Part shown: in pieces, positions 1-9,067 of the stretch
How positions within the stretch are numbered: position 1 is the stretch's first letter
Layout of the letters: each line of letters begins with the position of its first letter
From: Methylotenera sp.
GTDB lineage: Bacteria > Pseudomonadota > Gammaproteobacteria > Burkholderiales > Methylophilaceae
DNA: 64,000 nucleotides
Assembly (NCBI GenBank): GCA_013141495.1
Contig: JABFQV010000007.1
Coordinates: forward strand, 1 to 64,000
Direction: 5' to 3'
The notes under the pieces: generated by a model
Seen by the model: the letters and a program-made list of their open reading frames with translations, nothing else
What the model was told of the DNA's origin: nothing
Database searches by the model: none
Program-made: the position numbers and the translations under genes

Positions 1-2929
1 CGTTATCATCAACTTGTATTTGATAATAAAGCTGGAATTGTTCGCGCTCGAGGGCTTTGCGTAGCTCACCCTCAAGGTTAGCGCGGTTGTTGATGGTTGT
101 CTGCATTTGCGGGTCAAAAAAGCGTAGTGTGTTGCGGCCGGCTTTCTTGGCTTGATACATGGCAATGTCGGCATGTTTAAGTAACTCTTCCTGCGTTTCA
201 CCATGGTCGCTAAAAAGCGCGATACCAATGCTAGGGGTACTGTGATGTTCGTGGATATCAAGCTGATAAGGTTGATTCAATGCGGTTAAAATTTTATGCC
301 CAATATGTTCTACCTGTGTGGCGGCTTCTATAGACTTCTCGCTTAAATCTTCTAGCATTACCACAAACTCATCACCGCCTAAACGTGCAACGGTGTCGCC
401 CTCGCGCACGCAGGCAAGAAGTCGATTAGCGACCTCTTGTAACAGCTTATCGCCAATATCGTGTCCTAATGTGTCATTGAGCGTTTTAAAGTGGTCAAGG
501 TCAAGAAAAAGTAACGCCCCGCCTTTACTACTACGCGCGCTTACTACCAATGCCTGATTTAGGCGATCCAGTAGCAATCTACGATTAGGCAACCCGGTTA
601 ATGGGTCATAAAAAGCCAGGCTTTGAATTTCATCAGCGGCCGCCTTGCTCTCGGTAATATCACTCAATGTACTCACGTAATTGGTTACAAAACCTTGTTC
701 ATTTTTAACCGCACTAATCGATAAATACCCGGGGTAAACTTCACCGTTTTTACGTCTGTTCCAAACCTCCCCCTGCCAGCTACCGTTACGGTTGATGTTC
801 TCCCACATCGCTTTATAAAAGCCTTCATCCTGGCGGCCGGATCTAAACATATTGGAAGGCTGACCGATGACTTCTTCTGCGCTGTAGCCTGTAATATTTG
901 AGAATGATTGATTCACCCTTAAAATCACACGGTTAACATCGGTGACCATTAGACTTTCTTGGGAGTCAAATGTGGTGGCGGCAATTTTAATGTTATTTTC
1001 AGCCTGTTTGCGCTCGATGGCGAGACTCACTAACTGCGCGCATTGCTCAATCAGCGCAAGGTCAGCTGGTGTGGGCGCTGCTTTTTCACGATAATAGATG
1101 GCAAAAGTACCTAAAACACGCCCTGTTGAAGCAAAAACCGGCTGTGACCAACACGCCTGCAAGCCTGCACGGTTAGCAAGTGCGCTGTAAGCTACCCAAT
1201 ACGGATGCGTTGCAATATCTTCAACAATAACAGTCTCACCTGTAAATGCGGCCGTACCGCAAGACCCAACGCTCAGGCCTATTTCCACCCCGTTGATGGC
1301 CGTGTTATAAAAGTCTGGCAAGCTTGGCGCAATGGCGTCACTCAAGCGTTTACCTTCTGCATCTAAAAGCAATATACTGCAAAGCGTTGTAGGGTTGAGT
1401 GCTTCGACGCCGAGAACTACAGACTCAAGCAGTTTACGTAGTGCTTCGCCGGCAACCAACAGCTCTAATATATGTGTGCGAAACTTCTCGTACGCTTCTG
1501 CACGTTTTCGTTCGGTAATATCACGAGATAACACAATAAAACGTGGTAGTTGCCCATCAATGGTTTTTTTAGCCACAGAAAGCTCAAACCAACGCAAACC
1601 AAGTGGCACCGCCAGTTGTAGTTGCTTGCCCTGTGAATGCCCAGTCTCATTAGCTTCTTGCAAGGCGGCCATTACCATCGTCGCTGATTGTTGCGATAGC
1701 ACGTCTTGCACCGTTTTACCTATCAATGCCTTTTGTGGTGCAGCTAATAAACTATCTTTGGGCGACTTGACTGCATGGTAACGGCCATCTAGGTCAAGCT
1801 CAAACAATGCATCTGGCATGGCGTCAAATACGGCTTTAAGATTAGCCTCGCTTTCTTGCATCGCACCGTGCTCCAATTGCAATCTACGCCTGATGGACTG
1901 CAACCGAAAACTCAATAGCAAAATGAGCGCAATCGCCATAAAACCAATGATCACCTGCCATTGATAGCGTAGCCATACGTCATACAAAGTAAACGTAGGT
2001 GCCGATTCAAACGGTGGCGCACGTAGCGCTCTTAATAAATCAATCACAGGCGTATAGTCGGCAGGGACAGTAAAGCCATGAATACCCATCACAGCCGTAG
2101 CATTGGTATTTTCTTCTAACAAGAATAATGCGGCGGCAACATGTCGTGAAACATCTTCGTTTACATGCGACATTGCCGCAAGCGGCCACTCCGGGTACAA
2201 GCGCGTAGAAGCTACGACTGGAAAATGTGGTAAGTTTTGCTGATTGATAATCTTTATTTTTGTTATATCAAGCTGCCCCTCACGCGCCAATGCCTCTAAC
2301 ACACCTGTACGCACAAACCCCACATCAGCACGACCTGTTAGCACCGCTTGCACTACGTTGTCTTGGGGCATCGCAGTAAGCATCATTACTGCATCTTTTG
2401 GTAAATGAATGTTCGCTTGTTTTAGCGCATAAGTCTCCATCTGGTAGCCACCCAATGAGTCATTGCTTACCGCGGCAATCGTTTTACCCTTAACATCCGT
2501 TAGAGTGCTAATAGACTTTTGGCTGGCAAGGCTAAAAATAACGCCACCAAACACACTGGTTGGCAAGCCGCGCTCATTCATAATGAGCGTGGCCAGTGGC
2601 GCAGACAACCCACTTTGACGGTTTAATTTGATGTAATGCGCAGGGTTGGTGAATACAAAATCTAATTGCCGACTAGCCACCGCCGCGTCTAGTTCGGGCA
2701 AGGTAAAGGCCTCTATCGTAAAGTCTTTTTCCGGCATGGCTTGCTTTAGTACGATGACCAGCGGTTGCCACTGGGCTAAAGTTTGTGATTTTGAGCGAAA
2801 AGCAAGCACACCAATTTTTATCGGGTCTGCTGCATTTGCAGCCAAGCTGGATAAAGCCATCGCAACCACGCAAGCTAGTATCACTACAAGCGGCCATCTC
2901 GATTGTTGGCTATTCATCATGATTCGCAT
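1..2929 (-). CDS. Membrane GGDEF-EAL sensor with PhnD-like, PAS, GAF and PAS domains (partial)
   Basis: About 976 codons are open from the ATG at 2929 to the left edge. In order I read: a signal peptide (about residues 1-35), a PhnD-type periplasmic binding domain (about 36-310), a membrane segment (about 318-340), PAS (about 357-476, ending in a DITERKRAE linker), GAF (about 490-640), a second PAS (about 642-756, ending DITESKAAAD), and GGDEF (about 760-936) with an intact GGDEF motif at bases 365-379. After it comes AMYQAKKAGRN and the opening of an EAL domain (EQFQLYYQIQVD) before the edge. Such proteins make and/or degrade cyclic di-GMP; the intact GGDEF argues for cyclase activity, and EAL catalysis cannot be judged. 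The start overlaps the end of the upstream gene by 20 bases, with AAGAGAC ahead of the ATG; ATGs at 2920 and 2917 are alternatives. Its place beside the flagellar genes suggests a role in motility, which is inference. Confidence 0.9.
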   Translation of the reverse strand, partial: MRIMMNSQQSRWPLVVILACVVAMALSSLAANAADPIKIGVLAFRSKSQTLAQWQPLVIVLKQAMPEKDFTIEAFTLPELDAAVASRQLDFVFTNPAHYIKLNRQSGLSAPLATLIMNERGLPTSVFGGVIFSLASQKSISTLTDVKGKTIAAVSNDSLGGYQMETYALKQANIHLPKDAVMMLTAMPQDNVVQAVLTGRADVGFVRTGVLEALAREGQLDITKIKIINQQNLPHFPVVASTRLYPEWPLAAMSHVNEDVSRHVAAALFLLEENTNATAVMGIHGFTVPADYTPVIDLLRALRAPPFESAPTFTLYDVWLRYQWQVIIGFMAIALILLLSFRLQSIRRRLQLEHGAMQESEANLKAVFDAMPDALFELDLDGRYHAVKSPKDSLLAAPQKALIGKTVQDVLSQQSATMVMAALQEANETGHSQGKQLQLAVPLGLRWFELSVAKKTIDGQLPRFIVLSRDITERKRAEAYEKFRTHILELLVAGEALRKLLESVVLGVEALNPTTLCSILLLDAEGKRLSDAIAPSLPDFYNTAINGVEIGLSVGSCGTAAFTGETVIVEDIATHPYWVAYSALANRAGLQACWSQPVFASTGRVLGTFAIYYREKAAPTPADLALIEQCAQLVSLAIERKQAENNIKIAATTFDSQESLMVTDVNRVILRVNQSFSNITGYSAEEVIGQPSNMFRSGRQDEGFYKAMWENINRNGSWQGEVWNRRKNGEVYPGYLSISAVKNEQGFVTNYVSTLSDITESKAAADEIQSLAFYDPLTGLPNRRLLLDRLNQALVVSARSSKGGALLFLDLDHFKTLNDTLGHDIGDKLLQEVANRLLACVREGDTVARLGGDEFVVMLEDLSEKSIEAATQVEHIGHKILTALNQPYQLDIHEHHSTPSIGIALFSDHGETQEELLKHADIAMYQAKKAGRNTLRFFDPQMQTTINNRANLEGELRKALEREQFQLYYQIQVDDN

Positions 2930-3953
2930 TAAAGTCTCTTGGTAAATACTCATTACGGATTAATGATGATAAATTGTTAGGCTGCTTAATCAATTGATGT
3001 TCAAACATCAACGTAGCCAAGCTACGCGCACTGTTTAGTAGCAGCGGCTCTTCACCAGCCAATAAATGGTGGTTATTGACTGCATCAGGCAATTGCAAAC
3101 CTTTGTATGCGCCTAACACTTGTTGCACACCTAAGCCCAAATGTGCTGCAATTCTGTAAGCGGCATCGTGTGGATTGTGGCTTAAATGACGCAATGCCCG
3201 AAAATGCGTTGAAATTAAATGACGAATAGCTGTGGCATACCTAAAATTTAGCGCATCGTTACGCATCACCAATACGTCAATCACCATGTTAGGCGCTTGC
3301 CTTGTATCAAACAGCTTGTGAGCACCTTGTGTTAATAACACTGTAGCCACCGGTTCATAGGTAATAACGGCATCTATTTGTTTATTACGCCAAGCCTGAG
3401 AGTGTTGATCAACATTAATTGGCACCAGTAGAATTTCTTTTTTAGTGAGATGCGCTATTTGTAAAATTTTAATCAGCATCACCTCGCCGACTGAGCTTGA
3501 CTCGTAGCCGATACGTTTACCTTTAAGGTCAGATAAATTTTTAATACTGGCATCTGCCAATAGCATATCAGCCCCGGCGGACACGTTAAATACCATCACC
3601 ACAGAAACAGGTAAACCCATAGACCGCACTTTTAGCGCTTCATCTAACGTGAGTGCCGCGCCGTCAACCTCACCATCAATCAATGCCTGAATTGATGCCG
3701 TTGCGTTGTGTGTTTGTACTAAACGCACTTGTTTGGTATTTAGCCAGCCCTCATCTCGCGCTAAAAACATCGGCGCATAGCCCAGCCAAACGTGCGCCGC
3801 AATCGCAATCGGCTTATCAAGCAATAGCGCGCAAGCTGACATCGCTAACACACATGCGAAAAAACTCATGGAAACTAACTTTAGTTTCCATGAGTTTTTT
3901 ATGTTACGCAGTATTGAAAATGATTTTAACATTAAGGCATTTTTTATTTTCAC
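2910..3953 (-). CDS. SsuA/NMT1-like substrate-binding lipoprotein, no permease partner
   Basis: A 347-residue protein from a GTG at 3953. It resembles the SsuA/TauA/ThiY (NMT1/THI5-like) periplasmic binding proteins: the early text IAAHVWLGYAPMFLARDEGW is the usual ligand-lobe opening, followed by a GEVDGAALTLDEAL segment and SDLKGKRIGYESSSVGEVML. The N-terminus is basic, then hydrophobic, and ends in a lipobox-like LAMSAC, so it is probably a lipoprotein. Starts within the leader (ATG TTA AAA at residue 8, or ATG AGT TTT near residue 29) are possible; the last lies at the edge of a perfect hairpin at 3859-3900. No ABC permease or ATPase is nearby. Instead the 3' end overlaps the GGDEF-EAL sensor gene, so it may be a ligand presenter for that sensor rather than a transporter part (inference). 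Confidence 0.8.
   Translation of the reverse strand: MKIKNALMLKSFSILRNIKNSWKLKLVSMSFFACVLAMSACALLLDKPIAIAAHVWLGYAPMFLARDEGWLNTKQVRLVQTHNATASIQALIDGEVDGAALTLDEALKVRSMGLPVSVVMVFNVSAGADMLLADASIKNLSDLKGKRIGYESSSVGEVMLIKILQIAHLTKKEILLVPINVDQHSQAWRNKQIDAVITYEPVATVLLTQGAHKLFDTRQAPNMVIDVLVMRNDALNFRYATAIRHLISTHFRALRHLSHNPHDAAYRIAAHLGLGVQQVLGAYKGLQLPDAVNNHHLLAGEEPLLLNSARSLATLMFEHQLIKQPNNLSSLIRNEYLPRDFNANHDE
3859..3900. repeat. Perfect 20-bp inverted repeat with 2-nt loop
   Basis: Arms of 20 bases (3859-3878 and 3881-3900) are exact reverse complements, separated by CT. The outer ends are A6 and T6, so it resembles a bidirectional terminator, yet it lies inside the leader-coding part of the binding-protein gene. 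If translation begins at the internal ATG of MSFF, the hairpin would hold the ribosome site. Confidence 0.9.
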
Positions 3954-4013
3954 CGCTTAATTTTCGACACTGATTTCAGCCTGTTTAGCCCAGTCGAACA
4001 TACTGACAAGACG

Positions 4014-4487
4014 TTAAACAATTAACCCTGAACGTGTAAGCGTCTGCGATTTAGCTTGACCATCTCTGCCGTAAACAGAATCTTTGCTTGAATTGCCTTG
4101 CAAATGATTAAGTAGTTCTTGGTTGCGATTAAAATGTTTAGCGATCAATACGCCGTTGAGTCGATTCATTTCTTTTGCTTCATTTAATGCTTTTTGAAAC
4201 TTAGCCCATGCCTGACTAATACTTGGTTTGGCTTGTTGTTGCACCCAAGCGTCCATACCTGCTTCACTCGCTTCAAAACCGTTAACAGACAGCGCATCGT
4301 AGCGCGCTCTGGCCGCAAGGTTTAAGCGCTGTAACAATAGGGATTTTTCTTCTATAACGGCTTCTATCGCATCGACATCCGCTTTTAACAAATGCGCTTG
4401 CTCACGCGACATCAACGCCAGTAGCTCACCCAATAACCGGGCATCTTGCTCTAATGAAACAGGCTTGCTTGAACTTGTTGCGTTCAT
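4014..4487 (-). CDS. flgN: Flagellar export chaperone FlgN
   Basis: A 157-residue helical protein in the FlgN family, which chaperones the hook-filament junction proteins FlgK and FlgL to the export gate. The N-terminal half carries the expected pattern LEQDARLLGELLALMSREQ, then VDAIEAVIEEKSLLLQRLN, and a later AKEMNRLNGVLIAKHFNRN helix that is typical of the family. It lies 6 bases downstream of flgM, in the standard flgA-flgM-flgN order of proteobacteria. The polar, low-complexity tail after residue 130 is usual. It is likely co-transcribed with flgM from the sigma-28 site at 4891-4917. Length matches the family. Confidence 0.92.
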   Translation of the reverse strand: MNATSSSKPVSLEQDARLLGELLALMSREQAHLLKADVDAIEAVIEEKSLLLQRLNLAARARYDALSVNGFEASEAGMDAWVQQQAKPSISQAWAKFQKALNEAKEMNRLNGVLIAKHFNRNQELLNHLQGNSSKDSVYGRDGQAKSQTLTRSGLIV

Positions 4488-4493
4488 CTTAGG

Positions 4494-4832
4494 TTATGCG
4501 GCTCTATTAGTGAGTAAGTCTTTTACGGTTTCAATCAAGCCGTTGGCTACTTTTTCAGAGCTCACAGCAAATTGACCAGATTCAATTGCGGATTTAATTG
4601 CACCGACTTTTTCAGCATTAAAAACATTGCTTGCGGCAACTTTGGCTTCTAATGACTGTAGTTTGGTAGATAATGGCGACAGCGTTACATTTTCAGTCGA
4701 TTTGGAACCAGACTGCGATTGCTCGGTTTTTTGTTTAGATTCCGCTTCAACTTTAGCCGCATTGGCTTTTTCTACATTGGCTTTATCAACACCAAGCGCT
4801 GCCGTATTTTTAATTGTGTCGTTAACTTTCAT
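4494..4832 (-). CDS. flgM: Anti-sigma-28 factor FlgM
   Basis: A 112-residue FlgM, the anti-sigma factor that holds FliA until the hook is finished and FlgM is exported. The N-terminal half is charged, alanine- and serine-rich and likely disordered, as expected for an exported regulator. The C-terminal half holds the sigma-binding helices: VTLSPLSTKLQSLEAKV, then NAEKVGAIKSAIESGQF and EKVANGLIETVKDLL. It starts MKVNDTIK with ATGAAAGT preceded by AAAAAGGATG. A sigma-28 promoter lies about 60-85 bases upstream, giving the usual feedback loop where FliA drives its own inhibitor. flgN follows directly. Confidence 0.93.
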   Translation of the reverse strand: MKVNDTIKNTAALGVDKANVEKANAAKVEAESKQKTEQSQSGSKSTENVTLSPLSTKLQSLEAKVAASNVFNAEKVGAIKSAIESGQFAVSSEKVANGLIETVKDLLTNRAA

Positions 4833-4890
4833 GACGTTTCATCCTTTTTACTTAAAGTACCCTTGCGCTTTACACGCATCCTTAATGCTA

Positions 4891-4917
4891 CTATCGGCAT
4901 AGTTTAAGCGAACTTTA
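4891..4917 (-). promoter_or_regulatory. Sigma-28 promoter upstream of flgM
   Basis: On the minus strand the site reads TAAA, 15 bases, GCCGATAG, against the consensus TAAA-N15-GCCGATAA. Seven of the eight -10 bases and all of the -35 core match with exact spacing. It points at flgM-flgN. Confidence 0.8.
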
Positions 4918-5020
4918 ATACTTTAGTAAAAAAATAACATCTTATTTACTGCTTATTTAGTGCTTACGATGAATTCATCCGGCTAAACCAGAAAATTTAC
5001 ATAGATTAAATGCGTTATTG

Positions 5021-5830
5021 TTAAAACCCCACCTCTATCAAACCGCCTCGGCGCGCAATACCTGTTACCACCTGCCCGCTTGCTACTTTTACCTGTACTA
5101 GCTGGCCTTCGTTGGCTTTTGTGATAGCCTTTCCCTCGGCTGAGATTCTAAAACCACGACCAATCGTCGTGATAGAGACTGTTTGCCCCTGCTGCACCAC
5201 CGGCGCAATTTTTAACATTTCCTGCCTAATCACGGTGCCGGCATTCATGGAGACATTCACTAATCGACCCTCCGCCTGATCCATCTCGGTAAATATACCT
5301 GCTGGCAATTGCGTTAAATCACCTGTTTCAAAAATTAAATCTTGGCTCGTCAAGACGCGCCCTTGTGCCAAAGGTGCTGCCGCCACTAAATACTGTGCTG
5401 AAACATTTACGCTTGCCTGCACATATATTGTCCACGCACTAGGCGCATTACAACGTACGCCTACACTGGTTTTACCCCATGCCCGACTGCCTTTAGGCAA
5501 AAAAACCTGTGGCTCAGGGCATTGCGCTAAACGCAAATGCGGATCAATGGCACCTGCGTTGACGCTGACTTCACCTGGGTAACCAATGGTTTGCGTGTTT
5601 AAAAAATCTACAATTTTAAGTTTTAATGTAGATAGATCATGTCTGCCAACTTGGCTACTTACCGCCACCTTGCTACCAGAATTAACCGATGCGGTTTGTG
5701 CATGCGCGACAGAGGCGCCCGACAATACAACAATTGTAAGTAATCCAACTATTAAAAAAGCGATGCCTAGCATTTTTACACGGAGGTAATCTTCAAAATA
5801 ACGCATATTGAATTCCAATGTGATTAACAA
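5021..5830 (-). CDS. flgA: Flagellar P-ring assembly chaperone FlgA
   Basis: A 269-residue precursor of FlgA, the periplasmic chaperone that helps FlgI form the P-ring. A hydrophobic signal segment (MLGIAFLIVGLLTIVVLSGA, cleavage near AHAQT) follows about 19 extra residues, so the true start may be the ATG of MRYFED or MLGIAF rather than the most upstream one. The SAF domain region PLAQGRVLTSQDLIFETGDL and the C-terminal IARRGGLIEVGF are typical. It is divergent from flgB, with 184-202 bases between them, and reads toward flgM but ends about 190 bases short of it. Confidence 0.92.
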   Translation of the reverse strand: MLITLEFNMRYFEDYLRVKMLGIAFLIVGLLTIVVLSGASVAHAQTASVNSGSKVAVSSQVGRHDLSTLKLKIVDFLNTQTIGYPGEVSVNAGAIDPHLRLAQCPEPQVFLPKGSRAWGKTSVGVRCNAPSAWTIYVQASVNVSAQYLVAAAPLAQGRVLTSQDLIFETGDLTQLPAGIFTEMDQAEGRLVNVSMNAGTVIRQEMLKIAPVVQQGQTVSITTIGRGFRISAEGKAITKANEGQLVQVKVASGQVVTGIARRGGLIEVGF

Positions 5831-6032
5831 TAATTCAATGAAGCATTCTACGGATGCATGCCACTAACAAAACTAAGAAAAGGCCAGTAATTACCCGTTT
5901 GCTTTGTTGATTGAAGCTTGATGATTAACCTTAGACTATCTCTCGTCAGTGTTATCGGTGTAAAAAGTATTTTCTTTAGGGTGTTAAAAATACGCTTTAC
6001 AAAGAAATCAAGTATTGGTGAAAGGATATATC

Positions 6033-6443
6033 GTGATCAATAAATTAGACGCGGCTTTGAGTCTGCATCAAAATGTTCTGAGAGTGCGTGGCCAGCGCCA
6101 AGAGCTCATTGCGGCCAACATCGCCAATGCGGATACGCCCAATTACAAGGCGCGTGATTTAGACTTTGGCGCTGTCATGAAGAACGCAATGTCAGGTGTT
6201 GCGCAAGAAGGTTTTAACACCTCAAAAACTTCCACTCAACATTTAGATGGCGCACCGTCAAAAGTAGCGCTAGCAGGTGGCGCTTTGTTTCGCCCAGTGA
6301 TGCAAGGCAGTGTCGATGGCAATACCGTGGATATGGATGTTGAGCGTAATCAATTTGCCGATAATGCAATTCGCTATGAAGCGAGTTTGATTATGATTAA
6401 CGGCCAACTTAAATCAATGCTCTCGGCTATTCAAAGCCAGTAA
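6033..6443 (+). CDS. flgB: Flagellar proximal rod protein FlgB
   Basis: FlgB forms part of the proximal rod that joins the MS-ring to the distal rod. I choose the GTG at 6033 (136 residues), which has AAAGGA seven bases upstream; a TTG at 6015 in the same frame has no site. The family motif for rod proteins, AANIANADTPNYKARDLDF, lies near residues 36-54, and the C-terminal helix ends KSMLSAIQSQ. It opens the plus-strand flgBCDEFGHIJ series; flgC follows after 40 bases with its own AGGAG. No convincing promoter was seen in 5831-6014. Confidence 0.93.
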   Translation: MINKLDAALSLHQNVLRVRGQRQELIAANIANADTPNYKARDLDFGAVMKNAMSGVAQEGFNTSKTSTQHLDGAPSKVALAGGALFRPVMQGSVDGNTVDMDVERNQFADNAIRYEASLIMINGQLKSMLSAIQSQ

Positions 6444-6483
6444 TTGCGTTATTTAAGCTTAGTAAGCAAATCAGGAGCAGCAG

Positions 6484-6891
6484 ATGTCATTATTTAATGT
6501 GTTTAATATTTCCGGTTCTGCCATGAGCGCACAGTCGCAGCGTTTAAATGCGGTAGCCAGCAACCTAGCTAATGCAGATAGCGCCACCAGCGCCAATGGA
6601 ACCGCCTACAAAGCCAAGCAGGTGGTTTTTAGCGCAGTGCCGACAAAGTCACCCGATGCCAGCGGTGTAAAGGTGACCAAAGTGATTGAAGATCAATCAC
6701 CACCTAAAATCATTTACGACCCTAAACACCCGCTTGCTGATGAAAAAGGCTACGTCACCATGCCTAACGTTAACGTGACTGAGGAAATGGTGAATATGAT
6801 TTCAGCCTCACGCGCTTACCAAAACAATGTAGAAACCATGAATGCGGTTAAAACCATGCTTTCTAAAACGCTAACCATTGGCCAGTCATAA
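6484..6891 (+). CDS. flgC: Flagellar proximal rod protein FlgC
   Basis: A 135-residue FlgC, a proximal rod subunit secreted by the flagellar export system. The N-terminal rod motif [20 protein letters not shown] and the C-terminal [23 protein letters not shown] are both present; the latter helix is shared by rod and hook proteins. A strong CAGGAGCAG site sits just before the ATG. The length is normal (E. coli 134). Confidence 0.95.
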   Translation: MSLFNVFNISGSAMSAQSQRLNAVASNLANADSATSANGTAYKAKQVVFSAVPTKSPDASGVKVTKVIEDQSPPKIIYDPKHPLADEKGYVTMPNVNVTEEMVNMISASRAYQNNVETMNAVKTMLSKTLTIGQS

Positions 6892-6949
6892 CTATTAGAC
6901 GCAATTCAAAACCATTACTTCCAGCTAAAACTCGCACAAGGAAAACATC

Positions 6950-7627
6950 ATGGCAGCCGTACAAAGCACCTCAAACAGCCCAACACAGGCGCTACTTGAC
7001 TCAGTTAACGGTCAAAAAAATAGCACAACCAATAGCATAGATAACGCGCAGGACAGGTTTATGACGTTATTAGTCACGCAAATGAAAAACCAGGATCCAC
7101 TCAATCCGATGGATAACGCACAGGTGACGAGCCAAATGGCACAGCTTTCTACCGTAACCGGTATTGACAAGCTAAACAACACGCTGGAATTATTGATTGG
7201 TAACGTGCAGGCAGGTCAATCTTATCAGGCATCCAGCATGATCGGTCATAATGTACTGAGCCCAGGTAACGAGATTATCACCAGTGGCGAAGGCGGATTT
7301 TTTGGTGCAGATCTACCAATAGGCGCAGATAAACTAACGGTTACGATTAAAGATGCAGCCGGCAACGTGGTTAGAACACTCGATTTAGGCAAACAGACTG
7401 CAGGCACAGCTCCGTTAAGCTGGGATGGCTTGACCAATGACGGCTCAGCTGCCAAAAGCGGTAGTTATCAATTTGAGCTGGCGGCTACCATTGCAAACAA
7501 CACCGCAGCAGCGAGCGGTTTAAGTTTTGCGCAGGTAATGAGCATCTCAAATAATGCTAATGGCATTAAATTGAATTTAAGCAACCTGACCAGTGTTAAC
7601 ACCAGTGATGTAAGAGAGATTTTTTAG
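6950..7627 (+). CDS. flgD: Flagellar hook assembly scaffold FlgD
   Basis: A 225-residue FlgD, the hook cap that lets FlgE subunits polymerise and is removed when the hook is done. The conserved N-terminal block MTLLVTQMKNQDPLNPMDNA (about residues 38-57) followed by QVTSQMAQLSTVTGIDKLN is diagnostic. A Tudor/FnIII-like C-terminal half contains the FlgD_ig pattern with GTAPLSWDGLTNDGSAAKSG. Good AAGGAAA site upstream. Normal length and position between flgC and flgE. Confidence 0.95.
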   Translation: MAAVQSTSNSPTQALLDSVNGQKNSTTNSIDNAQDRFMTLLVTQMKNQDPLNPMDNAQVTSQMAQLSTVTGIDKLNNTLELLIGNVQAGQSYQASSMIGHNVLSPGNEIITSGEGGFFGADLPIGADKLTVTIKDAAGNVVRTLDLGKQTAGTAPLSWDGLTNDGSAAKSGSYQFELAATIANNTAAASGLSFAQVMSISNNANGIKLNLSNLTSVNTSDVREIF

Positions 7628-7734
7628 GCCAGACCTATAGCAACGTTTAACGTGATCCAAATCAACACAATTTATAAGTCATCACCATTAGGTAGTTTTA
7701 ATTAAGCGCTAATTAAAGTAATCAGGAGAATAAA

Positions 7735-9006
7735 ATGAGTTTTCAACAAGGTTTAAGCGGTCTTAATGCAGCTTCTAAACAACTAGAAGTCATCGGCAAT
7801 AACGTATCAAATGCGAATACCGTAGGCTTTAAGCAAGCTCGCGCTGAATTTGCTGACGTTTATGCTAACTCACTCTCTGGCGGTGGTGGCACGCAAATCG
7901 GTATCGGTGCAAAATTATCAACAGTGGCACAACAGTTTACGCAAGGCAACGTAACCGGCACTAACAACCCGCTAGATATAGCGATCAATGGTAACGGATT
8001 TTTCCGTATGAGCAACAACGGCGCCATCACTTATTCACGTAACGGGCAGTTTCAAATGGATAAGTCAGGTTACATCGTTGATGCCTCAAGTAAACGCCTG
8101 ACTGGATTTGCCGCAGATGCATCAGGTGCGCTAATTAAAGGCGCGCCGGCAGACCTGCAAATATCAACCGCAGATATTTCGCCACAAAGCACGACCAAAA
8201 TCACTGGTATCGTTAATTTAGATTCGCGTAAAACAGCTCCGGCTATCACACCGTTCGACCCGACCGACCCTGCAACCTATAGCGACTCTACCGCCGTATC
8301 AGTATTTGATAGCTATGGTATTTCACATACCTTGCAAACCTTTTTTGTAAAAGCTGCCGCCCCAAACGTCTGGAATCTATACACCACTGCAGATGGTGTT
8401 TTTACCACCGGCGTCAATGCAGCGACACCAGCAGCCACGCTCACATTCCCAGCCTCTGGTACTGGCGTTAATCCAACAAGTTCAGTCGATCCGATTCCTG
8501 TTTCTTTTGCGCCTACCACGGGTACACCTCCGGTAGCAACGGGTGCCGCCAGCCCATTGACATTTACCATGGACTACACTAAAGGCACACAGTTTGGATC
8601 AAGCTTCAGTATCAATAGCTTGTTGCAAGATGGCTTCGCTTCTGGCCGCCTTTCTACTTTTAATACGGCGGCCGATGGCACCATTGTAGGTAGCTACAGC
8701 AATGGGCAATCAAGAATACTCGGTCAAGTCACGCTGGTTAATTTCACTAATCCAAATGGCTTGCAATCTCTTGGTGGCAATGCGTGGGCTGAGAGCGCTA
8801 GCTCCGGCGCACCGCAACCAAGCTTTGGTGGCACACCAGGCACCGGACCGCTAGGCGTGTTGCAATCTTCAGCCGTTGAAGATTCCAACACTGACCTGAC
8901 TGCCGAACTTGTAAATATGATTACAGCACAACGTTACTATCAAGCTAATGCGCAAACCATTAAAACGCAAGATCAGGTGTTGCAAACACTAGTGAATCTA
9001 CGTTAA
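7735..9006 (+). CDS. flgE: Flagellar hook protein FlgE
   Basis: A 423-residue FlgE, the subunit of the hook (universal joint). It begins SFQQGLSGLNAASKQLEVIG with the rod/hook motif NNVSNANTVGFKQARAEF, has the central DIAINGNGFFRM and FlgE-specific D2 region, and ends with the export/coiled-coil helix LTAELVNMITAQRYYQANAQ. Residues about 150-290 form the variable, Thr/Ala/Pro-rich outer domain. A CAGGAG site precedes the ATG by seven bases. Expected order after flgD. Confidence 0.96.
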   Translation: MSFQQGLSGLNAASKQLEVIGNNVSNANTVGFKQARAEFADVYANSLSGGGGTQIGIGAKLSTVAQQFTQGNVTGTNNPLDIAINGNGFFRMSNNGAITYSRNGQFQMDKSGYIVDASSKRLTGFAADASGALIKGAPADLQISTADISPQSTTKITGIVNLDSRKTAPAITPFDPTDPATYSDSTAVSVFDSYGISHTLQTFFVKAAAPNVWNLYTTADGVFTTGVNAATPAATLTFPASGTGVNPTSSVDPIPVSFAPTTGTPPVATGAASPLTFTMDYTKGTQFGSSFSINSLLQDGFASGRLSTFNTAADGTIVGSYSNGQSRILGQVTLVNFTNPNGLQSLGGNAWAESASSGAPQPSFGGTPGTGPLGVLQSSAVEDSNTDLTAELVNMITAQRYYQANAQTIKTQDQVLQTLVNLR

Positions 9007-9067
9007 CAGTTGGTAACTAACCATTGCTAGCTAATCGTTTATAGCAAACTGAATAAGGAGACACGCG

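Noticed and set aside
2646-2945. A 99-residue open frame on the plus strand
   Set aside because: It runs antisense through the PhnD-like domain of the GGDEF-EAL gene and has no protein-like composition or ribosome site.
3653-3973. A 106-residue plus-strand frame that repeats part of the binding-protein leader
   Set aside because: The likeness (KNSWKL..VSMSF on both strands) is produced by the perfect palindrome at 3859-3900, not by a second gene.
5831-6014. A sigma-28 or sigma-54 promoter for flgB or flgA
   Set aside because: TTATCGGT appears near 5950 but with no TAAA/TTTA partner at 15 bases in the right sense, and no TGGCAC-N5-TTGC match exists.
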